The notes under the pieces are model-generated. The model ran no database searches, was not told the DNA's origin, and worked only from the letters and a program-made list of their open reading frames with translations. Positions 1 to 9,663 of a DNA stretch of 50,759 nt are shown in pieces. Location: positions 1-50,759 of the forward strand of contig NZ_JACIGJ010000020.1 in the NCBI RefSeq assembly GCF_014197855.1, in the 5' to 3' direction. The stretch comes from Roseospira marina (lineage in GTDB: Bacteria > Pseudomonadota > Alphaproteobacteria > Rhodospirillales > Rhodospirillaceae). Positions within the stretch are counted from its first letter, which is position 1. Each line of letters opens with the position of its first letter. A program made the translations under genes and the position numbers.

Positions 1-190
1 GGCCTCCCTGGCAGTCTGTGTCGTGTCGCAACTACCAGTGTGTCAGGCCGTCCCGTTGTCCGCCCCTCCCCGATTTTCCGTCATGAACCTTTTTTTTTTG
101 ATCCACCCCTGCCACGCCGGGCGTTTTTTCCGGCACGCTGGCGATGGAAGGCTGCCAAACGGTCCGCCCCTGTTGCCCCGCGACCGCGCC

Positions 191-196
191 TATTAT
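191..196 (+). promoter_or_regulatory. Possible -10 element upstream of the DUF3576 lipoprotein gene
   Basis: TATTAT followed by AA stands out in a GC-rich leader about 70 bases before the start codon at 268. No good -35 hexamer lies at the normal distance (TTGCCC at 173-178 is only 12 bases upstream), so this is a weak call. The rest of bases 1-267 holds T-runs at about 92-100 and 124-129 but no gene that I can support. Confidence 0.2.
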
Positions 197-267
197 AAGG
201 AAGGACCCAATGCCGGACGTGGGCTGCCCACGTGCATCGGCGCCGTGTTTGTTTGGAAGGGGATGGC

Positions 268-849
268 ATGCGACGTACGAGAGCTGTCTGCGCGGTCCTG
301 GCCGCGGCCGTTCTGCTTTCAGCCTGTGAATACGCGAACCCGGTCTATGCCGACCGGGCGCCCGGATCGAACCGCAGCGTGATCCGCGACCTCAGCAAAC
401 CCTACGAACGCGACACCGTGTTCGGTCCCGACGGCGTCGACCTGTTCGGCAGCGGCGACGACCGCCCAGCCGAAGGGGGCGGCGGCATCGGCGTCAACAG
501 CTTCCTGTGGCGGGCCTCGCTGGACACCATCGCCTTCATGCCGCTGACCTCGGCCGATCCGTTCGGTGGCGTCATCATCACGGACTGGTACACGCCCCCG
601 GAATCCCCGGACGAGCGGTTCAAGGTGAACGTCTACATCCTGGCGCGCGCCCTGCGCGCCGACGGGATCGAAGTCTCCGTGTTCAAGCAGCGGCGCCCCC
701 TGCCCGCCGACGGCGGCACCGGCACCAGCACCGGCGCCGGGGGGGGCTGGACCGACATCCCCGTCGAGGAGGCGGTCGGCACCGAGTTGGAGGACACCAT
801 CCTCACCCGCGCCCGCCAGCTTCGGATGGCGGCGCTGCGCGACCGGTAG
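268..849 (+). CDS. DUF3576 domain lipoprotein
   Basis: A 193-residue predicted lipoprotein. The N-terminus has basic residues, a hydrophobic stretch and the lipobox LLSAC, so the mature protein should start at Cys20 and be anchored to a membrane facing the periplasm. The body resembles the DUF3576 family, whose members are about this size and commonly sit just upstream of leuS in alphaproteobacteria; its function is unknown. A Gly/Thr-rich low-complexity segment lies near the C-terminus. I chose the ATG at 268 because a purine-rich GGAAGGGG lies just upstream and because it gives a normal signal peptide; an in-frame start at 232 would add a meaningless leader. The gene is followed by leuS after about 100 bases and is probably co-transcribed with it. 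Confidence 0.85.
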   Translation: MRRTRAVCAVLAAAVLLSACEYANPVYADRAPGSNRSVIRDLSKPYERDTVFGPDGVDLFGSGDDRPAEGGGGIGVNSFLWRASLDTIAFMPLTSADPFGGVIITDWYTPPESPDERFKVNVYILARALRADGIEVSVFKQRRPLPADGGTGTSTGAGGGWTDIPVEEAVGTELEDTILTRARQLRMAALRDR

Positions 850-952
850 AGCTCAAACCTAAACGTCCCGCCCTCCCCGTTTCACACCATCGCCCCCGCG
901 CGGCGCGGCCGTGCCCGCCGGGCCCCGACCGACGACAAAGGACCACTGGCAC

Positions 953-3550
953 ATGGCCGCCGCCGAGCGCTATTCCGTCAAGGAGACCGAAGCCCACTGG
1001 CAGACGATCTGGGCGGAGCGTGATTGCTTCCGCGCCGTCGAGGACCCCAGCCGCAAGAAATACTACGTGCTGGAGATGTTCCCCTACCCGTCGGGGCGCA
1101 TCCACATGGGGCACCTGCGCAACTACACCATGGGCGATCTGGTAGCGCGCTTCCGGCGCGCCCGCGGTTTCAACGTGCTGCATCCGATGGGGTGGGACGC
1201 CTTTGGCCTGCCGGCGGAGAACGCGGCCATCCAGCGTGGCGTGCATCCGGCCAAGTGGACGCGCGAGAACATCGCGGCCATGCGCGACCAGTTCAAGCCG
1301 ATGGGCCTGTCGATCGACTGGACGCGCGAGGTCGCGACCTGCGAGCCGGAGTACTACCGCCACGAACAGAAGATGTTCCTGGACTTCTTCAAGGCGGATC
1401 TGGCCTACCGCACCGAGGCCTGGGTGAACTGGGACCCGGTCGAGCACACGGTGCTGGCCAACGAGCAGGTCATCGACGGCAAGGGCTGGCGCTCCGGCGC
1501 GCCGGTGGAGCGGCGCAAGCTGGCGCAATGGTCGTTCCGCATCACCCGCTACGCTGACGAACTGCTGGGCGCAATCGCGGACCTGGAGCGCTGGCCGGAC
1601 AAGGTCCGCACCATGCAGACCAACTGGATCGGCCGCTCCGAAGGTGCGTTCCTGACCTGGCCGCTGGCCGGGCGCGAGGATGCGCTGAAGGTGTTCACGA
1701 CCCGGCCGGATACGCTCTATGGCGCCTCGTTCTGCGCCATCTCGCCGAACCATCCGCTGGCCGCCGAACTGGCCGAGGCCAACCCCGCGCTGAAGGACTT
1801 CATCGCCGACTGCGCCCGCATCGGCACCAGCGAGGAGGCGATCGAGACCGCCGAGAAGAAGGGCTTCGACACCGGCCTGCGGGCCGTGCATCCCTTTGAC
1901 GAGACCTGGACCGTCCCGGTCTACGTGGCGAACTTCGTGCTGATGGAATACGGCACCGGGGCCATCTTCGGCTGCCCGGCGCACGACCAGCGCGACTTCG
2001 ACTTCGCCAAGAAGTACGACCTGCCCATCGTCCCCGTGGTCGCGCCCAAGGACGCGGACGTTGCTGCCTTCGGCGCCGATCTGGTGGCGGGGGACGAGGC
2101 CTTCGTGGGCGACGGCGTCGCGGTGAACTCGCAGTTCCTCGACGGCCTGTCGGTCACCGACGCCAAGCGCGCCGCCATCGAGAAGGTGGAAAGCCTCGGC
2201 AAGGGCGAAGGCACAGTGCAGTTCCGCCTGCGCGACTGGGGTGTGTCCCGCCAGCGCTACTGGGGCTGCCCGATCCCGGTGATCCATTGCGAGTCCTGCG
2301 GCATCGTGCCGGTGCCCGACGATCAGCTGCCGGTGACGCTGCCGGAAGACGTCGACTTCTCCGCGCCCGGCAATCCGCTGGACCGGCACCCGACCTGGAA
2401 GCATGTGGACTGCCCGACCTGTGGCAAGCCCGCCCGGCGCGAGACCGACACGTTCGACACCTTCATGGAATCGTCGTGGTACTTTGCGCGCTTCTGCTCC
2501 CCCTGGAGCGAGACCGAGGCGTTCGACCGCGCGGCGGTGGACTACTGGCTGCCGGTCGATCAGTACATCGGCGGCGTCGAGCACGCGGTGCTGCACCTGC
2601 TGTACTCCCGCTTCTTCACGCGGGCGCTGCGCGAGTGCGGCTATGTCGGCCTCGCCGAGCCGTTCGAGGGCCTGTTCACGCAGGGCATGGTCTTGCACGA
2701 AACTTACCGGGATCCGGACGGCCAGTGGCTGGAGCCGGCGGAGGTGGAGGCCAGCGACGGCGGCGCCGCCCGCCGCATCGCGGACGGCGCACCGGTCACC
2801 GTGGGCCGGCCCGAGAAGATGTCCAAGTCCAAGCGCAACACGGTCGATCCGGAGCGCATCCTGGACACCTACGGCGCCGACGCCGCCCGGTTGTTCATCG
2901 TCTCCGACAACCCGCCCGACGGCGATATGGAGTGGTCGGACGCGGGGCTGGAGGGCGCGTGGCGCTACGTCAACCGCATCTGGCGACTGGTCGCGGACCC
3001 GCCGATGGCGTTGCCGCCGGTCGGCACGCCGGTGCCGGTGGCCGACCTCGACCGCCCGACGCTGGACCTGTACAAGCGCGCCCATAAGACCATCGCCGGT
3101 GTCACCGAAGACCTGGAGCGGTTCCGCTTCAACACCGCCGTCGCGCGCATCCGGGAAATGACCAACGCCCTGCCCGACCTGAAACCGGACGCGCCCGGGG
3201 CCGGCGCGGTCGCCCGCTTCGCCCTGGAAACGGCCGTGCGGCTGCTCAACCCGATGGTACCGCATGTGACCGAAGCCGGCTGGGCGCTGCTCGGGCACGA
3301 TCAGATCCTGGCCGAAAGCGACTGGCCCGAGGCCGACCCGGCGCTGTGCGTGGACGATACCGTGACGCTCGCCGTGCAGGTCAACGGCAAGCTGCGCGGC
3401 AATGTGGAGGTGCCGAAAGACTGCCCGAAGGACGACGCCGAGGCCGCCGCCTTGGCGGTGGAGAACGTGCGGCTGCACACCGACGGCAAGACCATCAAGA
3501 AGGTCGTCGTGGTGCCGAACCGCATCGTCAACATCGTCGTGGTGGGATGA
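953..3550 (+). CDS. leuS: Leucyl-tRNA synthetase
   Basis: Class I aminoacyl-tRNA synthetase that charges tRNA-Leu with leucine in the cytoplasm. The protein has 865 residues, normal for the bacterial enzyme. The HIGH signature appears as HMGH at residues 51-54, and KMSKS is intact at 622-626. Between them is the CP1 editing domain, with the threonine-rich TTRPDTLYG stretch and the [15 protein letters not shown] segment that carries the editing-site aspartate. A zinc-ribbon-like insert with CESCG and CPTCG is present near the end of the editing region, followed by the anticodon-binding helical domain and the C-terminal domain. The ATG at 953 is preferred because AAAGGA lies about 10 bases upstream; an in-frame GTG at 911 is possible but unlikely. 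The stop codon overlaps the lptE start (ATGA), implying coupled translation. Confidence 0.98.
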   Translation: MAAAERYSVKETEAHWQTIWAERDCFRAVEDPSRKKYYVLEMFPYPSGRIHMGHLRNYTMGDLVARFRRARGFNVLHPMGWDAFGLPAENAAIQRGVHPAKWTRENIAAMRDQFKPMGLSIDWTREVATCEPEYYRHEQKMFLDFFKADLAYRTEAWVNWDPVEHTVLANEQVIDGKGWRSGAPVERRKLAQWSFRITRYADELLGAIADLERWPDKVRTMQTNWIGRSEGAFLTWPLAGREDALKVFTTRPDTLYGASFCAISPNHPLAAELAEANPALKDFIADCARIGTSEEAIETAEKKGFDTGLRAVHPFDETWTVPVYVANFVLMEYGTGAIFGCPAHDQRDFDFAKKYDLPIVPVVAPKDADVAAFGADLVAGDEAFVGDGVAVNSQFLDGLSVTDAKRAAIEKVESLGKGEGTVQFRLRDWGVSRQRYWGCPIPVIHCESCGIVPVPDDQLPVTLPEDVDFSAPGNPLDRHPTWKHVDCPTCGKPARRETDTFDTFMESSWYFARFCSPWSETEAFDRAAVDYWLPVDQYIGGVEHAVLHLLYSRFFTRALRECGYVGLAEPFEGLFTQGMVLHETYRDPDGQWLEPAEVEASDGGAARRIADGAPVTVGRPEKMSKSKRNTVDPERILDTYGADAARLFIVSDNPPDGDMEWSDAGLEGAWRYVNRIWRLVADPPMALPPVGTPVPVADLDRPTLDLYKRAHKTIAGVTEDLERFRFNTAVARIREMTNALPDLKPDAPGAGAVARFALETAVRLLNPMVPHVTEAGWALLGHDQILAESDWPEADPALCVDDTVTLAVQVNGKLRGNVEVPKDCPKDDAEAAALAVENVRLHTDGKTIKKVVVVPNRIVNIVVVG

Positions 3551-4089
3551 GCCGGGTCCTACACAGGAGCGGGCGCCGCGCCCTGCTGACCGCGTCCGGA
3601 CGGGCGCTGGCAGGAGCGGCGGCGTTCGGCGCCGCTGGCGTCCTGGCCGCCTGCGGCTTCCGGCCAGTGCACGGCGACCGCGGCGTCGGCGGGGGCGCCC
3701 TGACCTCGGTCGCGGTGGCCATCATCCCGGAGCGCATGGGCCAGCAGCTGCGCAACGCCCTGCTGCGCCGCCTGCAACCGGGTCCCGAGCCCCAGTACGA
3801 AGTGCAGGCAAGCGTTTCGCTGGTGGACCAGGACCTCGGCATCCAGCGGGACGACCGGGCGACCCTGGGGGCCGTGCACGCCACGGCCATCTGGCGCCTT
3901 CTGGCGCGCGTCGGAGACGGGCGGCTGCGTCTCGAGGCCGAGGGCGTGGCGCGCGCGGCCGTGACCTACAACATCCTGGAAAATCAGTACGCCACGGAAG
4001 CCAACCGCCGGAAGGCCCAGGCCGACATGGCGGAAAGCCTTGCCAGCGATATCGAGGCCCGGTTGATCGCCTATTTTGCCCGTCGTTAG
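3547..4089 (+). CDS. lptE: LPS-assembly lipoprotein LptE
   Basis: A 180-residue lipoprotein that should plug the LptD barrel at the outer membrane and help insert lipopolysaccharide. The N-terminus is basic, then hydrophobic and Ala-rich, with lipobox LAAC followed by GFRPVHG, which is the characteristic start of mature alphaproteobacterial LptE. The start ATG overlaps the leuS stop codon. In many alphaproteobacteria the next gene is holA (DNA polymerase III delta subunit); here it is missing. Instead the stop codon TAG (4087-4089) lies inside the left arm of a 15-bp inverted repeat belonging to a dispersed 107-bp element, so the last few codons may have been changed by insertion of that element. 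The ending YFARR looks natural, so the protein is probably functional. Confidence 0.93.
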   Translation: MSRVLHRSGRRALLTASGRALAGAAAFGAAGVLAACGFRPVHGDRGVGGGALTSVAVAIIPERMGQQLRNALLRRLQPGPEPQYEVQASVSLVDQDLGIQRDDRATLGAVHATAIWRLLARVGDGRLRLEAEGVARAAVTYNILENQYATEANRRKAQADMAESLASDIEARLIAYFARR

Positions 4090-4192
4090 AGTATTTTGCG
4101 CCACATCGGAATCACGCAAAATACTCTAAAGTGCTGATATTGGAGCAAATCGTCGTCGCGACCTGTTCCAGATCGCTCGGGATTTGTTCTAG
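4086..4192. repeat. 107-bp dispersed palindromic element, copy A
   Basis: Two inverted repeats are arranged in series. The first has perfect 15-base arms at 4086-4100 and 4115-4129 (left arm TTAGAGTATTTTGCG) with a 14-base loop. The second has arms GAGCAAATC (4143-4151) and GATTTGTTC (4181-4189) around a GTCGTCGCGA core and a small internal CTGTTCCAG hairpin. Copy B at 8181-8287 has exactly the same length and by hand count about 84% identity, with changes that often keep pairing. The ends are TTAG and CTAG, so a TAG stop is presented to genes entering from either side; here it ends lptE. Confidence 0.85.
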
Positions 4193-4242
4193 GTCTGGCG
4201 CCGCTCTGCCCCCGCCAGCGGCCTTCTCAAGGACGTGCTCCG

Positions 4243-5199
4243 TTGTCCTCCTCCGCCGCCCCGTCCAGCGCCGCCCCGTCCAACCCCGCCACGCTGGACC
4301 CGATCGCCGCCGCCCGCCAGCGCCAGCTGGGGTACACCGCCGCAATCGTCACGTACATCTACTGGGGCCTGTCGCCGGTCCTGTACCACTTTCTCGGCCA
4401 TGTGCCGCCCTTGGAGGTGATGGCCCACCGCATCGTCTGGGGTCTCGCGCTCGCCCTGCCCCTGGTGGTTTGGTTCGGGCAGACCGACGCCCTGCTGGCG
4501 GTGTTGCGCCAGCCGCGCAAGCTCGCCGTGTTCGCCGGCAGCGCGACGGCCATCTCCATCAACTGGCTGACGTTCATCTATGCCACCGGTCACGGGCACA
4601 AGCTCGACTCCAGCATGGGCTATTACATCTTCCCGCTGGCGTCCGTGCTGCTGGGTGCGCTCTTCCTAAAAGAACGGCTCAGCCGCTGGCAATGGCTGGC
4701 GGTCGGCCTCGCGAGCCTGGGCGTCCTGATGATGCTGATCGGGCTGGGCCGACTGCCCTGGGTGGCTCTGGTGATCGCCGCCAGCTTCGGGATCTATGGG
4801 CTCCTGCGCAAGATCGCCCCGGCGGAGTCCCTGGTCGGGTTCACGCTGGAGGTTCTGCTGATCGCGCCGATCGCAATGATCGGGCTGCTCTGGGTCGCGT
4901 GGACCGGGACCGGCGCCCTGCCCTACGGGTCGGGCCTGGACATCACGCTGCTGGTCATCTCCGGGCCGTTCACGGCCGTGCCGCTCGTGTTGTTCGCGCT
5001 GGGCGCCCGGCGCCTGCCGTTGGGCACACTCGGCATGCTTCAGTACATCAACCCGACCATCCAGTTCGCTATGGCGGTCGCGGTCTACGGGGAGACGTTC
5101 ACCCTAGGGCACGCCGCGAGCTTCGCGTTGATCTGGACGGCGGTGGCGCTGTTCGCTGGCGAGCCCATGCTGCTGCGGCGGCGCCAACGGCGAGCGTGA
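4243..5199 (+). CDS. rarD: RarD-type EamA/DMT superfamily permease
   Basis: A 318-residue inner-membrane protein with about ten hydrophobic segments in two repeated halves, typical of the drug/metabolite transporter superfamily. The segment YIYWGLSPVLYHFLGHVPPLEV near the start, followed by AHRIVWG, matches the RarD subfamily. Its substrate is not known with certainty (RarD was first linked to chloramphenicol sensitivity). No ATG lies at the correct place; a TTG at 4243 with AAGGA about 9 bases upstream is the best start and gives an Ala/Pro/Ser-rich cytoplasmic leader before the first membrane helix. It follows repeat copy A and points toward the convergent manC gene, so it may be transcribed from lptE or independently. 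Confidence 0.9.
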   Translation: MSSSAAPSSAAPSNPATLDPIAAARQRQLGYTAAIVTYIYWGLSPVLYHFLGHVPPLEVMAHRIVWGLALALPLVVWFGQTDALLAVLRQPRKLAVFAGSATAISINWLTFIYATGHGHKLDSSMGYYIFPLASVLLGALFLKERLSRWQWLAVGLASLGVLMMLIGLGRLPWVALVIAASFGIYGLLRKIAPAESLVGFTLEVLLIAPIAMIGLLWVAWTGTGALPYGSGLDITLLVISGPFTAVPLVLFALGARRLPLGTLGMLQYINPTIQFAMAVAVYGETFTLGHAASFALIWTAVALFAGEPMLLRRRQRRA

Positions 5200-5227
5200 C
5201 CCGGGCCCGCGTCGAGGTCCGTGTGCG

Positions 5228-6691
5228 TCAGCGTCCGCCGCGCCCATAGCCATCCTCGAACCGGACGATATCGTCCTCGCCCAGATAGCCGCCGGACTGC
5301 ACCTCGATCAGGTGCAGGGGGATCTTGCCTGGGTTCTCCAGGCGGTGGGTCTGGCCGGCGCTGATATAGGTGGATTGGTTTTCGCTGAGCAGGAACTCCT
5401 CGGTATCGCGGGTCACGCGGGCGGTCCCGCTGACCACGATCCAGTGCTCGGCCCGATGGTGATGCATCTGAAGCGACAGCCGCTCGCCCGGCTGCACCAC
5501 GATGCGCTTGACCTGGAAACGCTCGCCGTGGTCGATGCCGCGATAGGTGCCCCACGGCCGGTGCACGGTGGTGTGCAGGCTGTGCTCCGAGCGGCCCTCG
5601 GCCTTCAGACGCTCGACCACTGCCTTGACGTCCTGGGCGCGGTCGCGGTGCGCCACCAGAACGGCGTCATCGGTGGTCACGACGACGACGGAGTCCAGGC
5701 CCACCACGGACACCAGCCCATGGTCGGACCACACGAAAGTGTCCTGCGTATCCTCCAGGACCACGTCGCCCTTCACGACGTTGCCGTGATCGTCCCGCGT
5801 GCCGACCTCCCAAAGCGAGGACCAGGCGCCGAGATCATTCCATCCCATGGAAACCGGCACCACCGCGCCGTTGCGCGTGCGCTCCATCACCGCGTAGTCG
5901 ACGGAGTCCGACGGGCAGGCCTCGAACGCCGCCGCGTCCAGGCGGCGGAAGGTCAGGTCCTCGCGGCTGGCCGCTAGGGCCGCCCGGCACGCGGCGACCA
6001 TCTCCGGATGGGTCGCCTCCAGCTCGGCCAGATAGGTCCGGGCCGGAAACAGGAAAATACCGCTGTTCCAGCGGTAGGAGCCGTCGGCCACATAGCCCTC
6101 GGCCGTGGCGCGGTCCGGCTTCTCGACGAACCGGCCCAGGGCCTCCACGCCGGGATAGCCGTCCAGCGGACCGGCCGCCTGGATGTAGCCGTAGCCGGTT
6201 TCCGGGGCGTCCGGCTGAATGCCGAAGGTCACCAGACGCCCGGCCGCCGCCGCCGGCGCGGCGGCCTCCACGGCGGCATGGAACGCGGGCACGTCGCGGA
6301 TGAGATGGTCCGAGGGCATGACCAGGATCAGGGGATCGGCGTCCGCCTCCCCGGCGGCCTCGCAGGCCTCCAGCCGGCACAGCGCGGCCACCGCCACCGC
6401 CGGAGCCGTGTTGCGCCCGAACGGCTCCAGCAGGATCCCCGCCGCCGAGCGGCCCCGGGCGCGCAATTGCTCCGCCACGATGAAGCGGTGCTCGTCGTTG
6501 CAGATCACCAGGGGCGCCCGGTACCGGCCGCCATGCACCCGCTCGACGGTGTCCTGGAACAGGGTCAGAGGCCCGGCAAAGGGCAGGAACTGCTTCGGAT
6601 AGCCCGCCCGGGACAGAGGCCACAGCCGCGTGCCCGATCCCCCCGACAGGATCACCGGCGTGATATCGCCCACGGCCTGTGTCGTGCTCAT
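5228..6691 (-). CDS. manC: Mannose-1-phosphate guanylyltransferase / mannose-6-phosphate isomerase
   Basis: Bifunctional type II enzyme of 487 residues making GDP-mannose from mannose-1-phosphate and GTP, usually also interconverting fructose-6-P and mannose-6-P. The nucleotidyltransferase domain begins with VILSGGSGTRLWPLSR at residues 13-28, continuing YPKQF; FVEKPD and NSGIFLF motifs follow. The C-terminal cupin has QPGERLSLQMHHHRAEHW at about 400-417, with the metal-binding histidines of the isomerase domain. GAGGGG upstream supports the ATG at 6691. It is the last gene of the minus-strand glycan operon, 48 bases after the phosphomannomutase gene, so the two make GDP-mannose together. Equivalent names are cpsB and algA; manC is used here for function, not for a particular polysaccharide. 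Confidence 0.95.
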   Translation of the reverse strand: MSTTQAVGDITPVILSGGSGTRLWPLSRAGYPKQFLPFAGPLTLFQDTVERVHGGRYRAPLVICNDEHRFIVAEQLRARGRSAAGILLEPFGRNTAPAVAVAALCRLEACEAAGEADADPLILVMPSDHLIRDVPAFHAAVEAAAPAAAAGRLVTFGIQPDAPETGYGYIQAAGPLDGYPGVEALGRFVEKPDRATAEGYVADGSYRWNSGIFLFPARTYLAELEATHPEMVAACRAALAASREDLTFRRLDAAAFEACPSDSVDYAVMERTRNGAVVPVSMGWNDLGAWSSLWEVGTRDDHGNVVKGDVVLEDTQDTFVWSDHGLVSVVGLDSVVVVTTDDAVLVAHRDRAQDVKAVVERLKAEGRSEHSLHTTVHRPWGTYRGIDHGERFQVKRIVVQPGERLSLQMHHHRAEHWIVVSGTARVTRDTEEFLLSENQSTYISAGQTHRLENPGKIPLHLIEVQSGGYLGEDDIVRFEDGYGRGGR

Positions 6692-6739
6692 GATCCCCTC
6701 GCCCTTTCTTCTGGGTTGTCGTGACCCGTCGTGGTCCGC

Positions 6740-8134
6740 TCAGGCCGCCGGAAGGTCCACGCCCGCCGCCGCCAGATAGTCCGCGAGTTCGCCCCGCAGC
6801 GTAGCCAGGTCGTCCTCGGTCTGCGCCTCGGCCCGCGCGACCAGCACCGCCTGGGTGTTGGAGGCCCGCAGCAGCCACCAGCCGTGCGGCCGGTTGACGC
6901 GCACGCCGTCGACCTCGGACATATCCGCGCCCTCAGCCTTCAGCCGCGCGCGCACCGTTTCGATCACCCCGACCTTGGCCTCGTCGGCGCAGTCGAAGCG
7001 CAATTCCGGCGTGTTCACCAGCTTCGGCAGGCTTTCATACCACGCCGCCAGTGTGTCCGGCATGTGCGCCACGATCGACAGCAGCCGCACGGCCGCATAG
7101 AGCGCATCGTCAAAGCCGTAGTAGCGGTCCGCGAAAAAGATATGACCGCTCATCTCCCCCGCCAGGGGCGCGCCGATCTCGGCCATGCGGGTCTTGATGA
7201 GCGAATGCCCGGTGGCGCCCACGACCGGCGTACCGCCCATGGCGGCGATCTGGTCGAACAGAAGCTGGCTGGCCTTCACGTCGGCGATGATGGGCGCGCC
7301 CGGTCGTTCCGCCAGCACCTCCTTGGCCAGCAAGACGAGATACTGATCGCCCCACAGGATGTGCCCGTGCCCGTCGATCACGCCCAGCCGATCGCCGTCG
7401 CCGTCGAACGCCAGTCCGATGTCGGCGCCGGTCTCGGCAACCTTGGCCTTGATCTGCTCCAGCGTGTGCGGCTCGGTCGGGTCCGGGTGGTGGTTGGGAA
7501 AGGTACCATCGATGGCGCCGTTGATGACGCTGTGCGTCCCCGGCAGGGCTTTGACCAAATCCTGGACCACCTCGCCCGCCGCCCCGTTGCCGGGATCCCA
7601 GACGACGGTCAACGGACGGCCGCCATCGCGCCAGGCGTCCAGCAGGGCGGCGCGGTAGTCCACGACCACGGCGCTCCGGTCCGTCTCCGCGCCCTCGGCC
7701 GGCGGTTCCGCCCAATCCCCGGCGGCGGCGATGGCGCCCAATGTCTGGATGTCGTCGCCGAAGAACGGCCGGCCCGCCATCATCATCTTGAAGCCGTTGT
7801 GGCTGGGCGGATTGTGCGAGCCCGTCACCATGATGGCGCCGACCGCATTCAAATGCTTCTGGCCGAAGTACACCAGCGGCGTCGGCCCGCAGCCCAGCCG
7901 GGCCACGTCCACCCCGGCCCGACGCAGGCCCGCCACCAGCGCGGCCTCAAGCTCCGGCGAGGACAGACGCCCATCGCGCCCGACGCAGACCGTGCCGCCG
8001 TCGTGCGCGCGGCGGACCATGGTGCCGAACGCCCGCCCGATGGCGTGGGCGTCGTCCGCCGACAGCGTGTCGCCGACGATGCCGCGAATGTCGTACTTGC
8101 GCAGAACGGTGGGATGAAAGTGATGTCCGCTCAT
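6740..8134 (-). CDS. manB: Phosphomannomutase / phosphoglucomutase
   Basis: Alpha-D-phosphohexomutase of 464 residues that interconverts mannose-6-P and mannose-1-P, probably also the glucose phosphates, feeding manC. The catalytic phosphoserine is in TGSHNP (residues 104-109, Ser106), the magnesium-binding loop is DGDGDR (244-249), and the sugar-binding loop is GEMSGH. The length and the N-terminal LRKYDIRGIVG match the AlgC/ManB type. GAGAGGA upstream supports the ATG at 8134. The 46 bases between this start and repeat copy B separate it from wzt; the repeat could make it a separately regulated part of the operon. Whether mannose or glucose is the main substrate cannot be told from sequence alone. 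Confidence 0.95.
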   Translation of the reverse strand: MSGHHFHPTVLRKYDIRGIVGDTLSADDAHAIGRAFGTMVRRAHDGGTVCVGRDGRLSSPELEAALVAGLRRAGVDVARLGCGPTPLVYFGQKHLNAVGAIMVTGSHNPPSHNGFKMMMAGRPFFGDDIQTLGAIAAAGDWAEPPAEGAETDRSAVVVDYRAALLDAWRDGGRPLTVVWDPGNGAAGEVVQDLVKALPGTHSVINGAIDGTFPNHHPDPTEPHTLEQIKAKVAETGADIGLAFDGDGDRLGVIDGHGHILWGDQYLVLLAKEVLAERPGAPIIADVKASQLLFDQIAAMGGTPVVGATGHSLIKTRMAEIGAPLAGEMSGHIFFADRYYGFDDALYAAVRLLSIVAHMPDTLAAWYESLPKLVNTPELRFDCADEAKVGVIETVRARLKAEGADMSEVDGVRVNRPHGWWLLRASNTQAVLVARAEAQTEDDLATLRGELADYLAAAGVDLPAA

Positions 8135-8180
8135 CGGGTCCTCTCGTTGGGCGCGGCCGCCGTCGCGACACCGCGGGGAA

Positions 8181-8287
8181 TTAGAACATTTTGCGCGACA
8201 TCTCGATCACGCAAAATGCTCTCGACGTGTGACATTGAAGCAAATCGTCGTCGCGATCTGTTCCAGATCGCTCGGGATTTGCTCTAG
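8181..8287. repeat. 107-bp dispersed palindromic element, copy B
   Basis: Same length and orientation as copy A at 4086-4192. The first inverted repeat has arms 8181-8195 and 8210-8224 with a 14-base loop and a few G-T or mismatched positions. The second has AGCAAATC/GATTTGCT arms and a perfect GATCTG-TTC-CAGATC inner hairpin. The right end CTAG supplies the TAG stop of wzt on the minus strand (8284-8286). On the minus strand the element lies between wzt and the phosphomannomutase gene. Confidence 0.85.
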
Positions 8288-9663
8288 TCTTTCGCGCCGG
8301 CGGGTCGCCCCACATCCAGACGGATGTCGAGCATCGGAACCCCGATCAGACCGTGCGAGAAGTGGCTGGCCAGCACTGTGAAGAACACCGCATCGTTGAT
8401 CCAGTGGTGATGGATATGGTCGGACTCGGTGCCCTCCGCCACCGCCACCGTGATGGCGTAGTCGCCCGCACTGAGGTAGGGCAACTGGAACCGGAACTCC
8501 CCGCTGAAGGTCGCGCCGGCCGGCACCGTCACGGCCTGATCCAGCGTGGTCAGATAGGTGTTGTCGCCGAACAGGTTCTGGCCCAGGCGGTCGCGGATGT
8601 AGAACCCGACGATCGGGTTGACGATATCGACCGCCGCCGTGGCGGTCACCCGCAGGATGACCTCCTCGCCGCCGTACAGCGTGGGCAGGGACGCGCCCTC
8701 TCGATCCAGCAACGCGACATCGGTAACCGTGGCGCCCTGGTGGCCGTAACTGTCGGCGTTGGGATCGAACTCGAACACCTCCAGCACGTTGGCGTGGTCT
8801 GACGCCTTCAGGGCCTCGTGGCGCGGATCCTGAACCCGCCGCGCCGGCGCCGGCCCGTCGGCCTCCACCGGACGGCCGGACCGCTCGCCGCGCGCCTTGC
8901 CAATGCGGAAGGTGCCGCCCTCGTCCTGGCTCTCGCTGACGGCGGCCATGTAGTCCTCGCACACCGTCTTCGCCGTGCCGAGCGCGCGCTGGCGCCCGGA
9001 CTGCAACCACAACACCCGGTCGCACAGTTTGGTCGCGGCCGGAATGTCGTGGGTGACGAATAGGATGGTGCCGTGTTCCTTGAAGCGGTGGATGAAGCGC
9101 ATGCACTTCTGGGTGAACGCGGCGTCCCCGACCGACAGGATTTCGTCGATGATGAGCACGTCGGCGTCCACGTGCGCCGCGACGGAGAACGCCAGCCGGG
9201 CGTACATGCCGCTGGAGTAGAGCTTCACCGGCTGGTGCAGGAAGTCGCCGATCCCCGCGAACGCAATGATCTGGTCCAGGCGGGCGTCGATCTCCGGCTG
9301 CGTCAGCCCGAGGATGGAGGCGGCCAGATGGATGTTCTCCAGACCGTTGAACTCCGGATTGAAGCCGGCGCCCAGTTCCAGCAGGGCGGCCACACGCCCA
9401 TTCACCGCCACGGTCCCGGCGGTGGGCGTCAGCGTGCCGGTGATGATCTGAAGCAGCGTGGACTTGCCCGCCCCGTTGCTGCCGAGAACGCCCAATGTCT
9501 CGCCGCGCGGGACCTCCACAGTGATGTCCTCCAGCGCCCAGTACGGGCGGAAGAACTGCTTGCGACCGCGCCACAGCATTTGCAGCAGGCGGTCCTGCGG
9601 CCGGTCATAGATCTGATAGCACTTGGACAGGCCCTGGACGGAAATGGCGGGGTCAGACGACAT
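8284..9663 (-). CDS. wzt: Polysaccharide ABC transporter ATP-binding protein with C-terminal glycan-binding domain (Wzt type)
   Basis: Cytoplasmic ATPase of 459 residues that powers export of a finished polysaccharide through the Wzm permease. Walker A is GSNGAGKST (61-69), the signature is YSSGMYARL (149-157), Walker B is DVLIIDEILSVGD (168-180) and the H-loop is VTHD (203-206). The ATPase part ends by about residue 245. A charged linker follows, then a beta-rich C-terminal domain (about 296-450) like the Wzt_C domain, which in O-antigen systems recognises the terminal modification of the chain. The start overlaps the end of wzm by 11 bases, so translation is coupled. The stop codon comes from repeat copy B, so the extreme C-terminus (GRPAGAKD) may have been altered by that insertion. 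Confidence 0.94.
   Translation of the reverse strand: MSSDPAISVQGLSKCYQIYDRPQDRLLQMLWRGRKQFFRPYWALEDITVEVPRGETLGVLGSNGAGKSTLLQIITGTLTPTAGTVAVNGRVAALLELGAGFNPEFNGLENIHLAASILGLTQPEIDARLDQIIAFAGIGDFLHQPVKLYSSGMYARLAFSVAAHVDADVLIIDEILSVGDAAFTQKCMRFIHRFKEHGTILFVTHDIPAATKLCDRVLWLQSGRQRALGTAKTVCEDYMAAVSESQDEGGTFRIGKARGERSGRPVEADGPAPARRVQDPRHEALKASDHANVLEVFEFDPNADSYGHQGATVTDVALLDREGASLPTLYGGEEVILRVTATAAVDIVNPIVGFYIRDRLGQNLFGDNTYLTTLDQAVTVPAGATFSGEFRFQLPYLSAGDYAITVAVAEGTESDHIHHHWINDAVFFTVLASHFSHGLIGVPMLDIRLDVGRPAGAKD

Noticed and set aside
803-3478. Long open frame (891 codons) opposite leuS
   Set aside because: Exact antisense of a strongly supported gene; its protein is Arg/His/Gly-rich with no known pattern, as expected from GC-rich shadow frames.
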